A DNA stretch of 64,000 nucleotides from Streptomyces mirabilis (lineage in GTDB: Bacteria; Actinomycetota; Actinomycetes; Streptomycetales; Streptomycetaceae): contig NZ_JBCJKP010000001.1 of assembly GCF_039503195.1 (NCBI RefSeq), forward strand, positions 2,356,001 through 2,420,000, in the 5' to 3' direction. This document shows positions 1 to 7,459 of this stretch, piece by piece. How positions within the stretch are numbered: position 1 is the stretch's first letter; every line of letters starts with the position of its first letter. The notes under the pieces were generated by a model that saw only the letters and a list, made by a program, of their open reading frames with translations, was not told the origin of the DNA and did no database searches. Made by a program: the position numbers and the translations under genes.

Positions 1-1
1 A

Positions 2-355
2 GTCTTCGCCGCCGACGACCCCCGTACCGCCGCGGGCCTCATCAACGAGTTGGTCGCCGTCGCGGGCACCACTCCCCGGCTCACCGACCACGACGGCTAC
101 GACTGGCACGTGCACTACTTCGCGCCGGGCGCCTCCGTCGCCGACCACCTCGCGGCCGACTGTGGGATGGCGCTGGCGTTCTTCGTGGTCGCCGGAGAGC
201 AGGACCGGCTGCGGCGCTGCGAGGCCCCGGACTGCCGGCACGCCTTCGTGGATCTCTCCCGCAACCGCTCGCGCCGCTACTGCGACAGCCGGACCTGTGG
301 AAACCGGCTCCATGTGGCGGCGTACCGGGCGCGCCGCAAGGAAGCGGCGGGCTGA
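2..355 (+). CDS. CGNR zinc-finger protein, 3' part
   Basis: The reading frame is open from the window edge, so the start lies outside. The visible ~117 residues end in a CGNR-type zinc finger: two cysteine pairs (CEAPDC and CDSRTC) about 16 residues apart, followed by the family signature CGNR and a basic tail (AAYRARRK). Proteins of this family (stress-associated, ABATE plus CGNR domains) are taken to be DNA-binding regulators in actinomycetes. The family assignment is strong. The regulated genes are unknown, and nothing downstream is obviously linked to it. Confidence 0.85.
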   Translation, partial: VFAADDPRTAAGLINELVAVAGTTPRLTDHDGYDWHVHYFAPGASVADHLAADCGMALAFFVVAGEQDRLRRCEAPDCRHAFVDLSRNRSRRYCDSRTCGNRLHVAAYRARRKEAAG

Positions 356-422
356 CGGACGCTGGACGCGCGGCGGGCTGACGGAGCCCTCGGCGGGTGA
401 CGCCAGGGGCTCCGCGTACGGC

Positions 423-575
423 TCAGAGCAGCAGCAGGTCGTGCAGCGAAGCCATGAGCAGCAGACAGCCGATCACCGCAAGGAAGATCATCAGCGGTGG
501 CTGGGAAAGCGCGTAGAGACAACCCCGCGGCTCCTCGGGAGGGGCGGCGGTGTCGCTCTGTGTTGTGTCCAGCAT
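423..575 (-). CDS. small single-pass membrane protein (50 aa)
   Basis: A 50-residue frame starting MLDTTQSDTA. It has a short acidic and proline-rich N-terminus (APPEEPRGC) and one hydrophobic segment at about residues 28-43 (PPLMIFLAVIGCLLLMA), ending HDLLLL. Composition and codon use look like a real small membrane protein; a polar head followed by a clean transmembrane helix is unlikely by chance in this GC-rich strand. No strong ribosome site precedes the ATG. Function unknown. Confidence 0.6.
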   Translation of the reverse strand: MLDTTQSDTAAPPEEPRGCLYALSQPPLMIFLAVIGCLLLMASLHDLLLL

Positions 576-719
576 CTCGCGGCGATGATGACGCAGCCAC
601 GACCCGCTCAGCGATCAACACGCCCGGAATGACCGGGAGTTCGCCAATATCCGCGATGAGCAGGCACGAACGTGATCGTTTCCGCGCTCTCCCATGATCC
701 TCTGTGTCGTTTCAGTCCG

Positions 720-1166
720 TCATATGCCGCGCTTCTTCAAGATCGCCTCGATGTCGCTGAAGTCGTCCTCGGAACCCGTGGCCCGGGGTGTCGTCGCGGG
801 CCGGGCGGCCGGACGGGAGCCCTGGCTCAGCGAGGGCGCCGAGGACGCGGGGGCAACCGCCTCCCGCCGAGCGGCCCGGGCGGCCGCCTTGCGTTCCTTC
901 CGGGTCCCGCCGCCACGCCGCTCCACGGCCCGCGTGGTCATGAACAGCAGCCAGGCCACGCCCAGCACACCGAAGCCCGCCCATGCGGTGGGGCTGAAGG
1001 CGGTGTCGGCCAGCCAGCCGACGACTCCGGTCATCACCAGGCCGACCGGCACCAGCGAGTAGGCGGCGATGCGGGCGGCGGAGAGGAACCGCTTGCGGTA
1101 GGCCGTGACCGCGGCGATGCCGAGGCCGGCCGCGGAGACGGCGGAACAGACAGTCTCGGCAATCAT
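720..1166 (-). CDS. small two-helix membrane protein with basic tail
   Basis: 148 residues starting MIAETVCSAV. There are hydrophobic helices near residues 5-22, 33-50 and 58-76, then a long Arg/Ala/Lys-rich cytoplasmic tail and a conserved-looking acidic end (EDDFSDIEAILKKRGI). Relatives in streptomycetes are often mislabelled cellulose synthase because of a weak match; at this size no glycosyltransferase domain is possible. It lies divergent from the thioredoxin-fold gene at 1338. Role unknown; membrane location is well supported. Confidence 0.75.
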   Translation of the reverse strand: MIAETVCSAVSAAGLGIAAVTAYRKRFLSAARIAAYSLVPVGLVMTGVVGWLADTAFSPTAWAGFGVLGVAWLLFMTTRAVERRGGGTRKERKAAARAARREAVAPASSAPSLSQGSRPAARPATTPRATGSEDDFSDIEAILKKRGI

Positions 1167-1337
1167 CCGGTCCTCCAGGGCAGGGCTCGGCAGAGCGGGT
1201 CGGTTCGTCCCTTCCATCCTGCACCGCCCCACGCCCGATATGCCATGCTCCGGGCGGACCTCAGGGACATCTCCGGGTCGGGGTCCTCCCCAGGTCCCGG
1301 TTGGGGCACCGTCGGCAGGGCTGGGAGACTGGGTGCC

Positions 1338-1856
1338 ATGAACGACTCCTCCGCAGCCCGCGCCACCGCCGTCCTGGACGTCTGGTGCGAACTCCAGTGC
1401 CCCGACTGCCGCAGCGCCCTCGCCGACCTGCGCGCGCTGCGCGCCCGCTACGGCGACCGTCTGGAGCTGCGGCTGCGGCACTTCCCGCTGGAGAAGCACA
1501 AGCACGCCTTCGCCGCCGCGCAGGCCGCCGAGGAGGCCGCGGAGCAGGGCCGGTCCTGGCCGTATGTCGAGGCGGTCCTCGACCGTGTCGAGGAACTGGA
1601 CCGCAAGGGCGAGCCCTTCCTGATCGAGGTGGCCCGCGAACTCGGTCTGGACGCCGAGGAGTTCGACACCGCCCTGATCGACGGCCGGCACATCCTGATC
1701 GTCGACGCCGACCAGGCCGAGGGCAAGGCCATCGGCGTGACCGGCACCCCGACGTACTTCATCGGCGGCGAGCGGCTCGACGGCGGCAAGAGCCAGGAGG
1801 GCCTGCGCGAGCGCATCGAGGAGATCGCCGACCGCCTGCTGGCCGAGGACGCGTAG
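1338..1856 (+). CDS. DsbA-family thioredoxin-fold protein
   Basis: 172 residues. The N-terminal strand runs into a CPDC active-site motif (WCELQCPDC, about residues 17-25). A helical insertion follows, then the cis-proline region GVTGTPTYFIGG near residue 140, the hallmark of DsbA/FrnE-like oxidoreductases. There is no signal peptide, so it should act in the cytoplasm on thiols or as a glutathione-S-transferase-kappa-like enzyme rather than as a secreted disulfide oxidase. The ATG at 1338 is the first start after the divergent promoter region; a longer upstream frame has no support. Confidence 0.85.
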   Translation: MNDSSAARATAVLDVWCELQCPDCRSALADLRALRARYGDRLELRLRHFPLEKHKHAFAAAQAAEEAAEQGRSWPYVEAVLDRVEELDRKGEPFLIEVARELGLDAEEFDTALIDGRHILIVDADQAEGKAIGVTGTPTYFIGGERLDGGKSQEGLRERIEEIADRLLAEDA

Positions 1857-1871
1857 CCCTCGTTCTCGCGA

Positions 1872-1917
1872 AGTGGTTCGGAGCGGGTTCTCGTAGTGGT
1901 TCAGAGCAGGTTCTTGT
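1872..1917. repeat. 23-bp tandem duplication
   Basis: Two head-to-tail copies of a 23-bp unit (agtggttcggagcgggttc...) differing at three positions, between the convergent ends of the DsbA-like gene and the acetyltransferase. The second copy contains the acetyltransferase stop codon (TGA, 1901-1903). Confidence 0.8.
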
Positions 1918-2725
1918 AGAGGTAGTACTCGCTCGTCGTATAGCCGAGTGACGCGTACAGCTTCTCCGCCGGGGTGTTCCCCGCGAACACGTTGAGGCCG
2001 ATGCGGTCCCTCCCGCCGGCCACCGCCCGGGCCTCGGCCAGCAGCATCAGGGTGCGCCCGTGGCCGCGGCCCCGGTGCTCCGGGTCGGTCTCGACCCCGA
2101 GCACGAAAGCCGCGTCGGGCCACAGGCCCAGCCACAGCGTGCCGACCGGGGTCCCCTCGTGTTCCAGGACGCTGAGCACCGTGTTCTCGCTGGCCAGTCC
2201 GTCCGGCAGGAACCGGGCGAGCCCCTGGTCCGTCTTGCGGTACGCCTCGGCCTCGGGCACGCCGCGCTCGATCTGCGAGCCGGCGAACTCCTCGCGCTCC
2301 TTCGCCAGCCAGGGCACGTACTCGGCCTCGGTCATGGGCCGGGCGACACTGCCGGCCGGCAGTTCGGGGCCCGGGCCGTCCAGGGGCTTCGTCATGACGC
2401 GGTTGCTCAGCACGTACCCGAGCGTCGTGGCGAGCCGGAGCACACCGTCCGCGTCCCCGGGCACCGACGTCTCGACGCGCTTGCAGCCCCAGCCGCGGGC
2501 CACCTCCTCGGCCGCGAGCGCGGCCACCGTGCCCCGGCCGCGCCCCCGGTCGGGTTCCTCGACGTACAGTTCTCCGACTCGGGCCACGGTGGGGCCGTAC
2601 TCCGGATGCGTGGAGAGGCGGATCCCGCCCACGGGACGACTGTTCACGCACACCTTGTAGCGGCGGGACAGCGCCCCGTCGGCTCCGCGCTGAAGCGGCT
2701 CGGTCGGCCGCAGGGTGGTGGTCAT
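1901..2725 (-). CDS. tandem-GNAT acetyltransferase
   Basis: 274 residues containing two GNAT folds. The first has the acetyl-CoA pyrophosphate loop EEPDRGRGRG near residue 60; the second has DPEHRGRGHGRTLM and the C-terminal signature NTPAEKLYASLGY. Double-GNAT proteins usually keep one active domain, and the C-terminal one looks canonical here. The acceptor substrate cannot be told from sequence. The ATG at 2725 (MTTTLRPTE) is preferred to an upstream in-frame start at 2761, which only adds low-quality residues. Confidence 0.8.
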   Translation of the reverse strand: MTTTLRPTEPLQRGADGALSRRYKVCVNSRPVGGIRLSTHPEYGPTVARVGELYVEEPDRGRGRGTVAALAAEEVARGWGCKRVETSVPGDADGVLRLATTLGYVLSNRVMTKPLDGPGPELPAGSVARPMTEAEYVPWLAKEREEFAGSQIERGVPEAEAYRKTDQGLARFLPDGLASENTVLSVLEHEGTPVGTLWLGLWPDAAFVLGVETDPEHRGRGHGRTLMLLAEARAVAGGRDRIGLNVFAGNTPAEKLYASLGYTTSEYYLYKNLL

Positions 2726-2810
2726 CAGGGGTGTTCTACCCGTCCCGTGCCCCGTCGTCATCCTGTTTTGCCGTCATCCTTCTTGCGGGCCGACGTGCCA
2801 CGCGCGACCT

Positions 2811-3632
2811 CTACGGGTCGAGGTCGTTTCCGGCCCGCTCCTCGAAGACGCGCATGGCCTTGGCGGTCACCGGGCCCGGCGCGCCCGGGAGTTGGCGTCC
2901 GTCGACCCGGTGCACACCCTGCACGTCCCGCAGCGTGGACGTCAGGAAGACCTCGTCCGCACGCTCCAGGACATCCAGTGGAAGATCGGTCTCCCTGGCG
3001 CCGGTCCACTCGACGGCGAGCGCGCGCGTGATGCCGGCGAGACAGCCGGAGGCGACGGGCGGGGTGTGGATCTCGCCGTCGAGGACGACGAAGACGTTCG
3101 ACCCCGTGCCCTCGCACAGCTGCCCGATGGTGTTGGCGAACAGCGCCTCGCTCGCGCCCTGTTCGCGCGCACGGGCCAGGGCCACGACGTTCTCCGCGTA
3201 CGAGGTGGTCTTGAGGCCGGTGAGGGCGCCGCGCTCGTTACGGGTCCAGGGCACCGTGATCACGGCGGTGGAGTCGGGACGGCGGGTGGACTCGCCGAGG
3301 GCGACGAGCAGGGTCGGGCCGTGTTCGCCGCGGTCGGAGCCGAGCGGGCCGTAGCCGCCGGTGTACGTGATCCGCAGTCGGCCGAGCGGCATCGGGTTGG
3401 CGTCCAGCACGGCGACGCAGGCACGGCGCACCTCGTCGAGGTCGGGTGCGGGCAGCCCCAGGCCGCGCGCCGAGCGTGCCAGCCGGTCGAGGTGGCGGGT
3501 CAGCGCGAACGGCCGCCCCTCCACCGCCTTCACGGTCTCGAAGATGCCGTCGCCCACGGTCAGTCCGTGATCGAAGACGGAGACGCGGGCGGACTCCATG
3601 TCCTGCAGACCGCCGTCGAGCCAGATCTTCAC
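2811..3632 (-). CDS. pabC: aminodeoxychorismate lyase / class IV aminotransferase-like
   Basis: 273 residues of the fold-type IV PLP family (4-amino-4-deoxychorismate lyase, branched-chain and D-amino-acid aminotransferases). The PLP lysine is in GLKTTSYAENV, the phosphate-binding turn is GTGSNVFVV, and the N-terminal FDHGLTVGDGIFET motif is intact. It follows pabB by one base. The GTG at 3632 is chosen because GGAAGGA sits just upstream of it; an alternative GTG at 3650 lies before that site. With PabB next door the likely job is release of pyruvate from aminodeoxychorismate to give p-aminobenzoate for folate. Confidence 0.85.
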   Translation of the reverse strand: MKIWLDGGLQDMESARVSVFDHGLTVGDGIFETVKAVEGRPFALTRHLDRLARSARGLGLPAPDLDEVRRACVAVLDANPMPLGRLRITYTGGYGPLGSDRGEHGPTLLVALGESTRRPDSTAVITVPWTRNERGALTGLKTTSYAENVVALARAREQGASEALFANTIGQLCEGTGSNVFVVLDGEIHTPPVASGCLAGITRALAVEWTGARETDLPLDVLERADEVFLTSTLRDVQGVHRVDGRQLPGAPGPVTAKAMRVFEERAGNDLDP

Positions 3633-3633
3633 G

Positions 3634-4683
3634 TCAGAGAGTCCTTCCACTTTCGTACGCGTCTCCGTACTGTCCCGACGCTACCGCGAGCAGCCTGGCG
3701 GCCTTCAGCTCGGTCTCCTGCCATTCCCTTTCGGGGTCGGAGCCCCAGGTGATGCCGGCGCCGGTGCCGAAACGCAGGACGCCTTCGGCGCGGTCGTGCC
3801 AAAAGGTGCGGATGCCGACGGCGAGCTGTGCCGTGGCGCGGTCGGCGTCGACCCAGCCGATGCCGCCGCAGTAGGGGCCGCGGGGTGCGGTCTCCAGAGC
3901 CTCGATGATGGTCAGGGCGCTGGTTTTGGGGGCCCCGGTGACGGAGCCGGGCGGGAACGCGGCGGCCAGCAGTTCGGGCCAGCCGGTGTCGGCGCGCAGG
4001 TGGCCCCGCACGGTGGAGACGAGGTGGACCAGCCCGGGGTGCTTTTCGACGACGCACAGGTCGGGGACGGTGACGGTGCCGGTGGCGCAGACGCGGCCCA
4101 GGTCGTTGCGCACGAGGTCCACGATCATGACGTTCTCGGCGTGGTCCTTGTCGAGGAGGTCGGCCTCGGTGCGTCCGGTGCCCTTGATGGGGCCGGATTC
4201 GATGACGGGGCCGGTGCGGCGCAGGAAGAGTTCGGGGGATGCGGTGGCGATCTCGACGCCGTGGCGGGGCAGGCGGATCGTTCCCGCGTAGGGAGCGGGG
4301 TTGCCGCGGGCCAGCAGCGCGGTGAGGGCGTCGATGTCGGCGTCGGGGGCGAGGGGTGCGGACAGGACGCGGCAGAGGTTGGCCTGGTAGACCTCGCCGG
4401 CGGCTATGTGGGCGCGGATCCGGCGTACGCCGGCGGTGTACGCGGCGTGGTCGAGGGAGGACGTCCAGTCACCGGAGGTGGGTCCCTGCCACTGCCCGGG
4501 GACGGGGGCGGGCACGGGTTCGGTGCGTACGTCGGCGAAGCGGGCGCAGACCAGGCTGCCCTCGAAGTCGGCTGCCACGGCCCAGAAACCGGCCGAGTCC
4601 AGGGCCGCGGGATCGCTGGTGACGTCGAGGAGACCGGTCGCGACGAGGCCACCGAAACGGGCGAGAGGAGGGAGGTCGAGCAC
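3634..4683 (-). CDS. pabB: aminodeoxychorismate synthase component I
   Basis: 349 residues of the chorismate-binding family (PabB/TrpE/menaquinone synthase fold). The diagnostic motif PIKGTGRT carries Lys where anthranilate synthases have Ala (PIAGT); this lysine is the covalent catalytic residue of aminodeoxychorismate synthase. Other family blocks are present: GEVYQANLCR, SPELFLRR, DHAENVMIVDLVRNDLGRV, GSVTGAPK, YCGGIGW. It lacks a PabA glutaminase domain, which must come from elsewhere. The GTG at 4683 is proposed as start; the frame stays open upstream. It forms a two-gene operon with pabC and diverges from the tRNA cluster. Confidence 0.88.
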   Translation of the reverse strand: MLDLPPLARFGGLVATGLLDVTSDPAALDSAGFWAVAADFEGSLVCARFADVRTEPVPAPVPGQWQGPTSGDWTSSLDHAAYTAGVRRIRAHIAAGEVYQANLCRVLSAPLAPDADIDALTALLARGNPAPYAGTIRLPRHGVEIATASPELFLRRTGPVIESGPIKGTGRTEADLLDKDHAENVMIVDLVRNDLGRVCATGTVTVPDLCVVEKHPGLVHLVSTVRGHLRADTGWPELLAAAFPPGSVTGAPKTSALTIIEALETAPRGPYCGGIGWVDADRATAQLAVGIRTFWHDRAEGVLRFGTGAGITWGSDPEREWQETELKAARLLAVASGQYGDAYESGRTL

Positions 4684-4769
4684 GCAGTCGAGTCTAGGTC
4701 GGGTGACCTGTGGGTGCCCTGACCGTGTCCTTTGCCGGACAGACCGCAGCACGCTGCGCAAACGCGTTT

Positions 4770-4797
4770 TTGTGCTGGCCCGGGAATCCGCTAGAGT
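4770..4797 (+). promoter_or_regulatory. promoter of the tRNA cluster
   Basis: A -35-like TTGTGC (4770-4775) and a -10 TAGAGT (4792-4797) are separated by 16 bp, 43 bp before the first tRNA. This TTGTGC/TAGAGT pattern is typical of strong housekeeping promoters for stable RNA in streptomycetes. The transcription start would fall near 4804. Confidence 0.6.
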
Positions 4798-4839
4798 TCA
4801 ACACGTCGCCGGGACGCGCAAGCCGAACGGAAACGACAC

Positions 4840-4912
4840 GCGGACGTAGCTCAGTTGGTAGAGCGCAACCTTGCCAAGGTTGAGGTCGCCAGTTCGAACC
4901 TGGTCGTCCGCT
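4840..4912 (+). tRNA. tRNA-Gly (GCC)
   Basis: A complete 73-nt cloverleaf. The acceptor stem GCGGACG pairs with CGTCCGC, the anticodon stem CAACC/GGTTG holds loop TTGCCAA (anticodon GCC), and the T-loop is TTCGAAC. No CCA is encoded; it must be added enzymatically. First gene of the five-tRNA cluster. Confidence 0.97.
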
Positions 4913-4951
4913 CGCAGGAAGAGGGGGATCATCCCGAACCCCCACACTCCT

Positions 4952-5025
4952 GGTGGAGTGGCCGAGAGGCGAGGCAACGGCCTGCAAAGCCGTCTACACG
5001 GGTTCAAATCCCGTCTCCACCTCCA
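4952..5025 (+). tRNA. tRNA-Cys (GCA)
   Basis: The acceptor stem GGTGGAG pairs with CTCCACC, the anticodon stem ACGGC/GCCGT holds loop CTGCAAA (anticodon GCA), and the T-loop is TTCAAAT. The discriminator T (U73), required for Cys identity, is followed by a genomically encoded CCA at 5023-5025, included in these limits. Confidence 0.97.
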
Positions 5026-5026
5026 A

Positions 5027-5098
5027 GGACGATTAGCTCAGCGGGAGAGCGCTTCCCTGACACGGAAGAGGTCACTGGTTCAATCCCAGTATCGTCCA
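5027..5098 (+). tRNA. tRNA-Val (GAC), copy 1
   Basis: A 72-nt tRNA starting one base after the CCA of tRNA-Cys. The anticodon loop is CTGACAC (GAC). The acceptor stem is GGACGAT/ATCGTCC, which differs from the two following Val copies at two base pairs while the body is identical. No CCA encoded. Confidence 0.97.
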
Positions 5099-5132
5099 CT
5101 GGTCTGCAAGGACCCGATCCATCCGGATCCCC

Positions 5133-5204
5133 GCGCGATTAGCTCAGCGGGAGAGCGCTTCCCTGACACGGAAGAGGTCACTGGTTCAATCCCAGTATCG
5201 CGCA
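5133..5204 (+). tRNA. tRNA-Val (GAC), copy 2
   Basis: Same body as copy 1 but with acceptor stem GCGCGAT/ATCGCGC. Two pairs are changed on both strands, so base pairing is kept. No CCA is encoded (the sequence continues ACG). Confidence 0.97.
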
Positions 5205-5242
5205 CGCAGTACGCACCACCCGCACCCTCTGCAGGGTCACCT

Positions 5243-5317
5243 GCGCGATTAGCTCAGCGGGAGAGCGCTTCCCTGACACGGAAGAGGTCACTGGTTCAAT
5301 CCCAGTATCGCGCACCA
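5243..5317 (+). tRNA. tRNA-Val (GAC), copy 3
   Basis: Identical to copy 2 through the discriminator base at 5314, but followed by an encoded CCA (5315-5317). Last gene of the cluster; a strong terminator hairpin begins four bases later. Confidence 0.97.
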
Positions 5318-5320
5318 GCC

Positions 5321-5355
5321 GAAGCCCCCGGCCGTCTCGCACGGTCGGGGGCTTC
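5321..5355 (+). terminator. intrinsic terminator of tRNA cluster
   Basis: A 15-bp stem (gaagcccccggccgt / acggtcgggggcttc, one G-T wobble) with a 5-nt loop, right after the last tRNA. No long T run follows, as is common for GC-rich actinomycete terminators. It can also serve the leftward zinc-ribbon gene that ends at 5385. Confidence 0.85.
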
Positions 5356-5384
5356 GTCGTGTCAGGTCGTTCCTCCGGTCGTGC

Positions 5385-5684
5385 TCAGGAGGAGAAGAGC
5401 ATGTGGCCGAAGCTCTTGTGGCGGTGGTGACCGCCGTAGTGACCGCCGCCATGGCCTCCGTGTCCGCCGTGCTGCGGGGCGCCCCACGCGGGCGCGGGCG
5501 CCGAGGGGTAGGCCTGCGGGGCGGGCGGCGGCGGCGCGGGCTGCGACCACTGGGATTCCACGCGGCTCAGCGCCTCCAGCTCGCCGTAGTCGAGAAATAT
5601 CCCGCGGCAGCCGCTGCACTGCTCGATCTGGACGCCATTGCGGTTGTACGTGTGCATCGGCGCATGGCACTTCGGACACTGCAT
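5385..5684 (-). CDS. TFIIB-type zinc-ribbon protein with Gly/His-rich tail
   Basis: 99 residues. The N-terminal zinc ribbon has the pattern CPKC...CSGC (MQCPKCHAPM and EQCSGCRGIFLDYGELEAL), as in the zf-TFIIB family of small bacterial proteins. The middle is Pro/Ala-rich. The C-terminus is a Gly/His stretch (HGGHGGHGGGHYGGHHRH) that could bind extra metal. It lies downstream of the APH-fold gene, 74 bp away on the same strand. Biochemical role unknown; a zinc-binding accessory protein is the safest reading. Confidence 0.85.
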   Translation of the reverse strand: MQCPKCHAPMHTYNRNGVQIEQCSGCRGIFLDYGELEALSRVESQWSQPAPPPPAPQAYPSAPAPAWGAPQHGGHGGHGGGHYGGHHRHKSFGHMLFSS

Positions 5685-5758
5685 GCTCGGCTCAACTCCT
5701 CGCCGTTCGGTACCGCTTCCACCAGGACAGACACTGTCCGGCCTCGAACGGTTGCACC

Positions 5759-6697
5759 CTACGCGGTCGGGCCCTGCGCCAACTCGGGCGGGACGGCTCC
5801 CATTCGGTCACAGGCGTCGATCACGGCCTGCTGCACCTCGTCCAAGGGGCGTTCCTCCCCCACGGACTTGGCGATCGCCAGGGCCGCGGTCTGCACGGTG
5901 AGGGCGCGGGCCGCCACGTCCAGGGCGGGCCAGGGGTCGCCGTCGGCGGGTACCGCCGGGCCGCCGGCACGTTGGTAGGCGGTCAGGAAGCGGGTCCACT
6001 CGTCGGGCGGGAGCAGGCCGCAGGCGTACCAGGCGGCCGGGCGGGCCAGGTCCCAGGTCGGGACGCCCACGCCGAGGTCGTCCACATCGATGAGGAGCCA
6101 GGGGCCGGTCGGCGCGGGGTGGCGCACGAGCTGGCCGAGATGGAGGTCTCCGTGGCAGAGGGTCCCCGCGGGCGGCATGGGAGCCTCGGCGCGGGCCCAG
6201 GCGGGCAGGGCCGCCCAGGCGCGCAGCACCGGGGCGGCGGCCGGGTGCGGGCCCGTCGTCCGCAGCCGGGCGATCGCCCGGGCCGCCTTGGCGGGGCCAC
6301 GCATGGGCGGCAGGCCGTCCGGCGCGGGGGTCCGGTGGAGGCGGGCCAGCAGGGTCGCGGCGGCCTCCCAGGGAGCGGCCTCGGGGGTCTGCGGGTCGAC
6401 CGGGGTGCCGTACGGCCAGAAGGTGACCAGGCGGCCGTGGAGGTCGACGGGCTTCGGGCGCAGCGGGGCGAGGAGGATGCCGGTGAGGGCGGGGTGTGCG
6501 GCGAGTTCGAGACGGCGAGCAAGTTCGGCGGGGTCCGTGCCGGGTGCGTGGGCCTTGGCCACGGTGTCGCCGTGGCGGACGACGGTGCCGTCGCGGCGGT
6601 CGGCGAGGACGGAGTCGTGGTGGGTGCAGGGGGTGCCGGCGGGGTGGGCCGCGGTGCGTGCCCCGGCGGTCAGGGCGGGAAGCACGTCTGCGGTCAC
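5759..6697 (-). CDS. aminoglycoside phosphotransferase-fold kinase
   Basis: 312 residues of the APH/choline kinase fold. The Brenner-type catalytic loop is LCHGDLHLGQL (Asp as base), followed by the metal-binding IDVDDLGVGVPTWDLAR, the DxD region of the family. The N-lobe carries VAKAHAPG with the ATP-binding Lys. Such housekeeping APH-fold proteins phosphorylate small hydroxyl compounds; resistance to antibiotics cannot be assumed. Located upstream of the zinc-ribbon gene with a 74-bp gap, so the two may be co-transcribed. Confidence 0.85.
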   Translation of the reverse strand: MTADVLPALTAGARTAAHPAGTPCTHHDSVLADRRDGTVVRHGDTVAKAHAPGTDPAELARRLELAAHPALTGILLAPLRPKPVDLHGRLVTFWPYGTPVDPQTPEAAPWEAAATLLARLHRTPAPDGLPPMRGPAKAARAIARLRTTGPHPAAAPVLRAWAALPAWARAEAPMPPAGTLCHGDLHLGQLVRHPAPTGPWLLIDVDDLGVGVPTWDLARPAAWYACGLLPPDEWTRFLTAYQRAGGPAVPADGDPWPALDVAARALTVQTAALAIAKSVGEERPLDEVQQAVIDACDRMGAVPPELAQGPTA

Positions 6698-6838
6698 GGG
6701 GCCCCCTGGGGTGTGCGGTCGGTACCTCGCGAGCGTACGTTCTCCGCTCCCACGGCCCCCTTCCAGTCCCCTTCCCGTTCCCGGGACTCCGAGCCCGGAT
6801 CCCCGGGTGGGTTCGTCGGGTGCGGGTGGGTGGGGGCC

Positions 6839-6892
6839 GGTCGCGCAGTTCCCCGCGCCCCGGGGCCGTGGGGCTGCGCCCCACGGCCCCGG
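6839..6892. repeat. dispersed intergenic repeat with perfect hairpin
   Basis: It contains the core tcgcgcagttccccgcgccc, also found, with variation, at 7013, 26376, 29686 and 42647. Here it runs into a perfect 15-bp stem (ccggggccgtggggc, 3-nt loop, 6860-6892). All copies lie between genes. Confidence 0.7.
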
Positions 6893-7012
6893 TCGGCCTG
6901 AACGGCCTCGTCCTCACACGCCGGACGGGCTGAGGATGCGGGCAGGGGTGGGTGGGGCAACGGTCTCCCGCCTCGCCCGTAAACGCCGGACAGGCTGAGG
7001 GATGCGCGCGGC

Positions 7013-7051
7013 GCCTCTCCAGGGGCGCGGGCAACCGCGCGGTCAGCCCCC
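7013..7051. repeat. dispersed intergenic repeat, inverted copy
   Basis: Contains aggggcgcgggcaaccgcgc, the reverse complement of the gcgcagttccccgcgcccct family core with small changes. Confidence 0.65.
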
Positions 7052-7096
7052 ACCCGCCCGCGGTCAGGGAACCTGGCTCCCGCGTCAGGGCAAGAC

Positions 7097-7130
7097 AATG
7101 CCCGCGCAGCTCCCCAGCTGCGCGGGCATT
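7097..7130 (-). terminator. intrinsic terminator
   Basis: A perfect 15-bp stem (aatgcccgcgcagct / agctgcgcgggcatt) with a 4-nt CCCC loop. It lies 87 bp downstream of the leftward small membrane protein gene that ends at 7217 and would also block rightward readthrough. Confidence 0.8.
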
Positions 7131-7216
7131 TGTGCCGTCCGCCGCACCCCCGTCCCCACGGGGTTTCATGGCCGGATGTCCCCGCCCGGACCGCTCTTCC
7201 GGGCCTGGGGCGCCGC

Positions 7217-7423
7217 TCAGCGCCCCAGCATCACGCCCACGGACGACGCTTGTGTGACCACCGCGTCCCAGCCGCCGAAGACGACTACGAGCAGGGCCGC
7301 CAGGGGAAGGACCATCGCTGTCGCCACCAAGGGGTGGCGCTGACCCTGACGACGCGGGCGGAACGCGGCGCTGTACGCCTTGCGTCCTGTGCGGATCGCC
7401 GTCCGCGGTGCCGTGTGGGCCAT
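7217..7423 (-). CDS. small single-pass membrane protein (68 aa)
   Basis: Starts MAHTAPRTAI. A basic N-terminal half (RTGRKAYSAAFRPRRQGQ) precedes one strong hydrophobic helix at about residues 33-50 (LVATAMVLPLAALLVVVFGG). The positive-inside rule puts the N-terminus in the cytoplasm. The ATG is preceded by AGGAGAGGGACC, a good ribosome site, which supports a real gene. Function unknown. A terminator hairpin lies downstream at 7097. Confidence 0.7.
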   Translation of the reverse strand: MAHTAPRTAIRTGRKAYSAAFRPRRQGQRHPLVATAMVLPLAALLVVVFGGWDAVVTQASSVGVMLGR

Positions 7424-7459
7424 GGTCCCTCTCCTGACCGAGCATCTATGTGGTTGGGC

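Larger units (their letters stand above)
6698..7216. other. gene-free stretch with repeats and hairpins
   Basis: 519 bp without a convincing gene. It holds two copies of a dispersed GC-rich repeat (6839-6892 and 7013-7051, opposite orientations), a perfect 15-bp hairpin at 6860-6892 and a perfect terminator hairpin at 7097-7130. Long frames across it are artefacts of GC bias. Confidence 0.7.

Noticed and set aside
720..1166. Cellulose synthase
   Set aside because: The product is a 148-residue membrane protein without any glycosyltransferase motif; such labels are inherited errors.
5759..6697. Aminoglycoside resistance gene
   Set aside because: APH fold is certain, but housekeeping kinases share it and no resistance-specific motif or cluster is present.
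4871..6901. A 676-codon plus-strand open frame
   Set aside because: It runs through four tRNA genes and antisense to the zinc-ribbon and APH-fold genes; produced by GC-rich codon bias.
5808..7445. A 545-codon minus-strand open frame
   Set aside because: Out of frame with the real APH-fold gene and crosses a perfect terminator hairpin; low-complexity Arg/Pro/Gly product.
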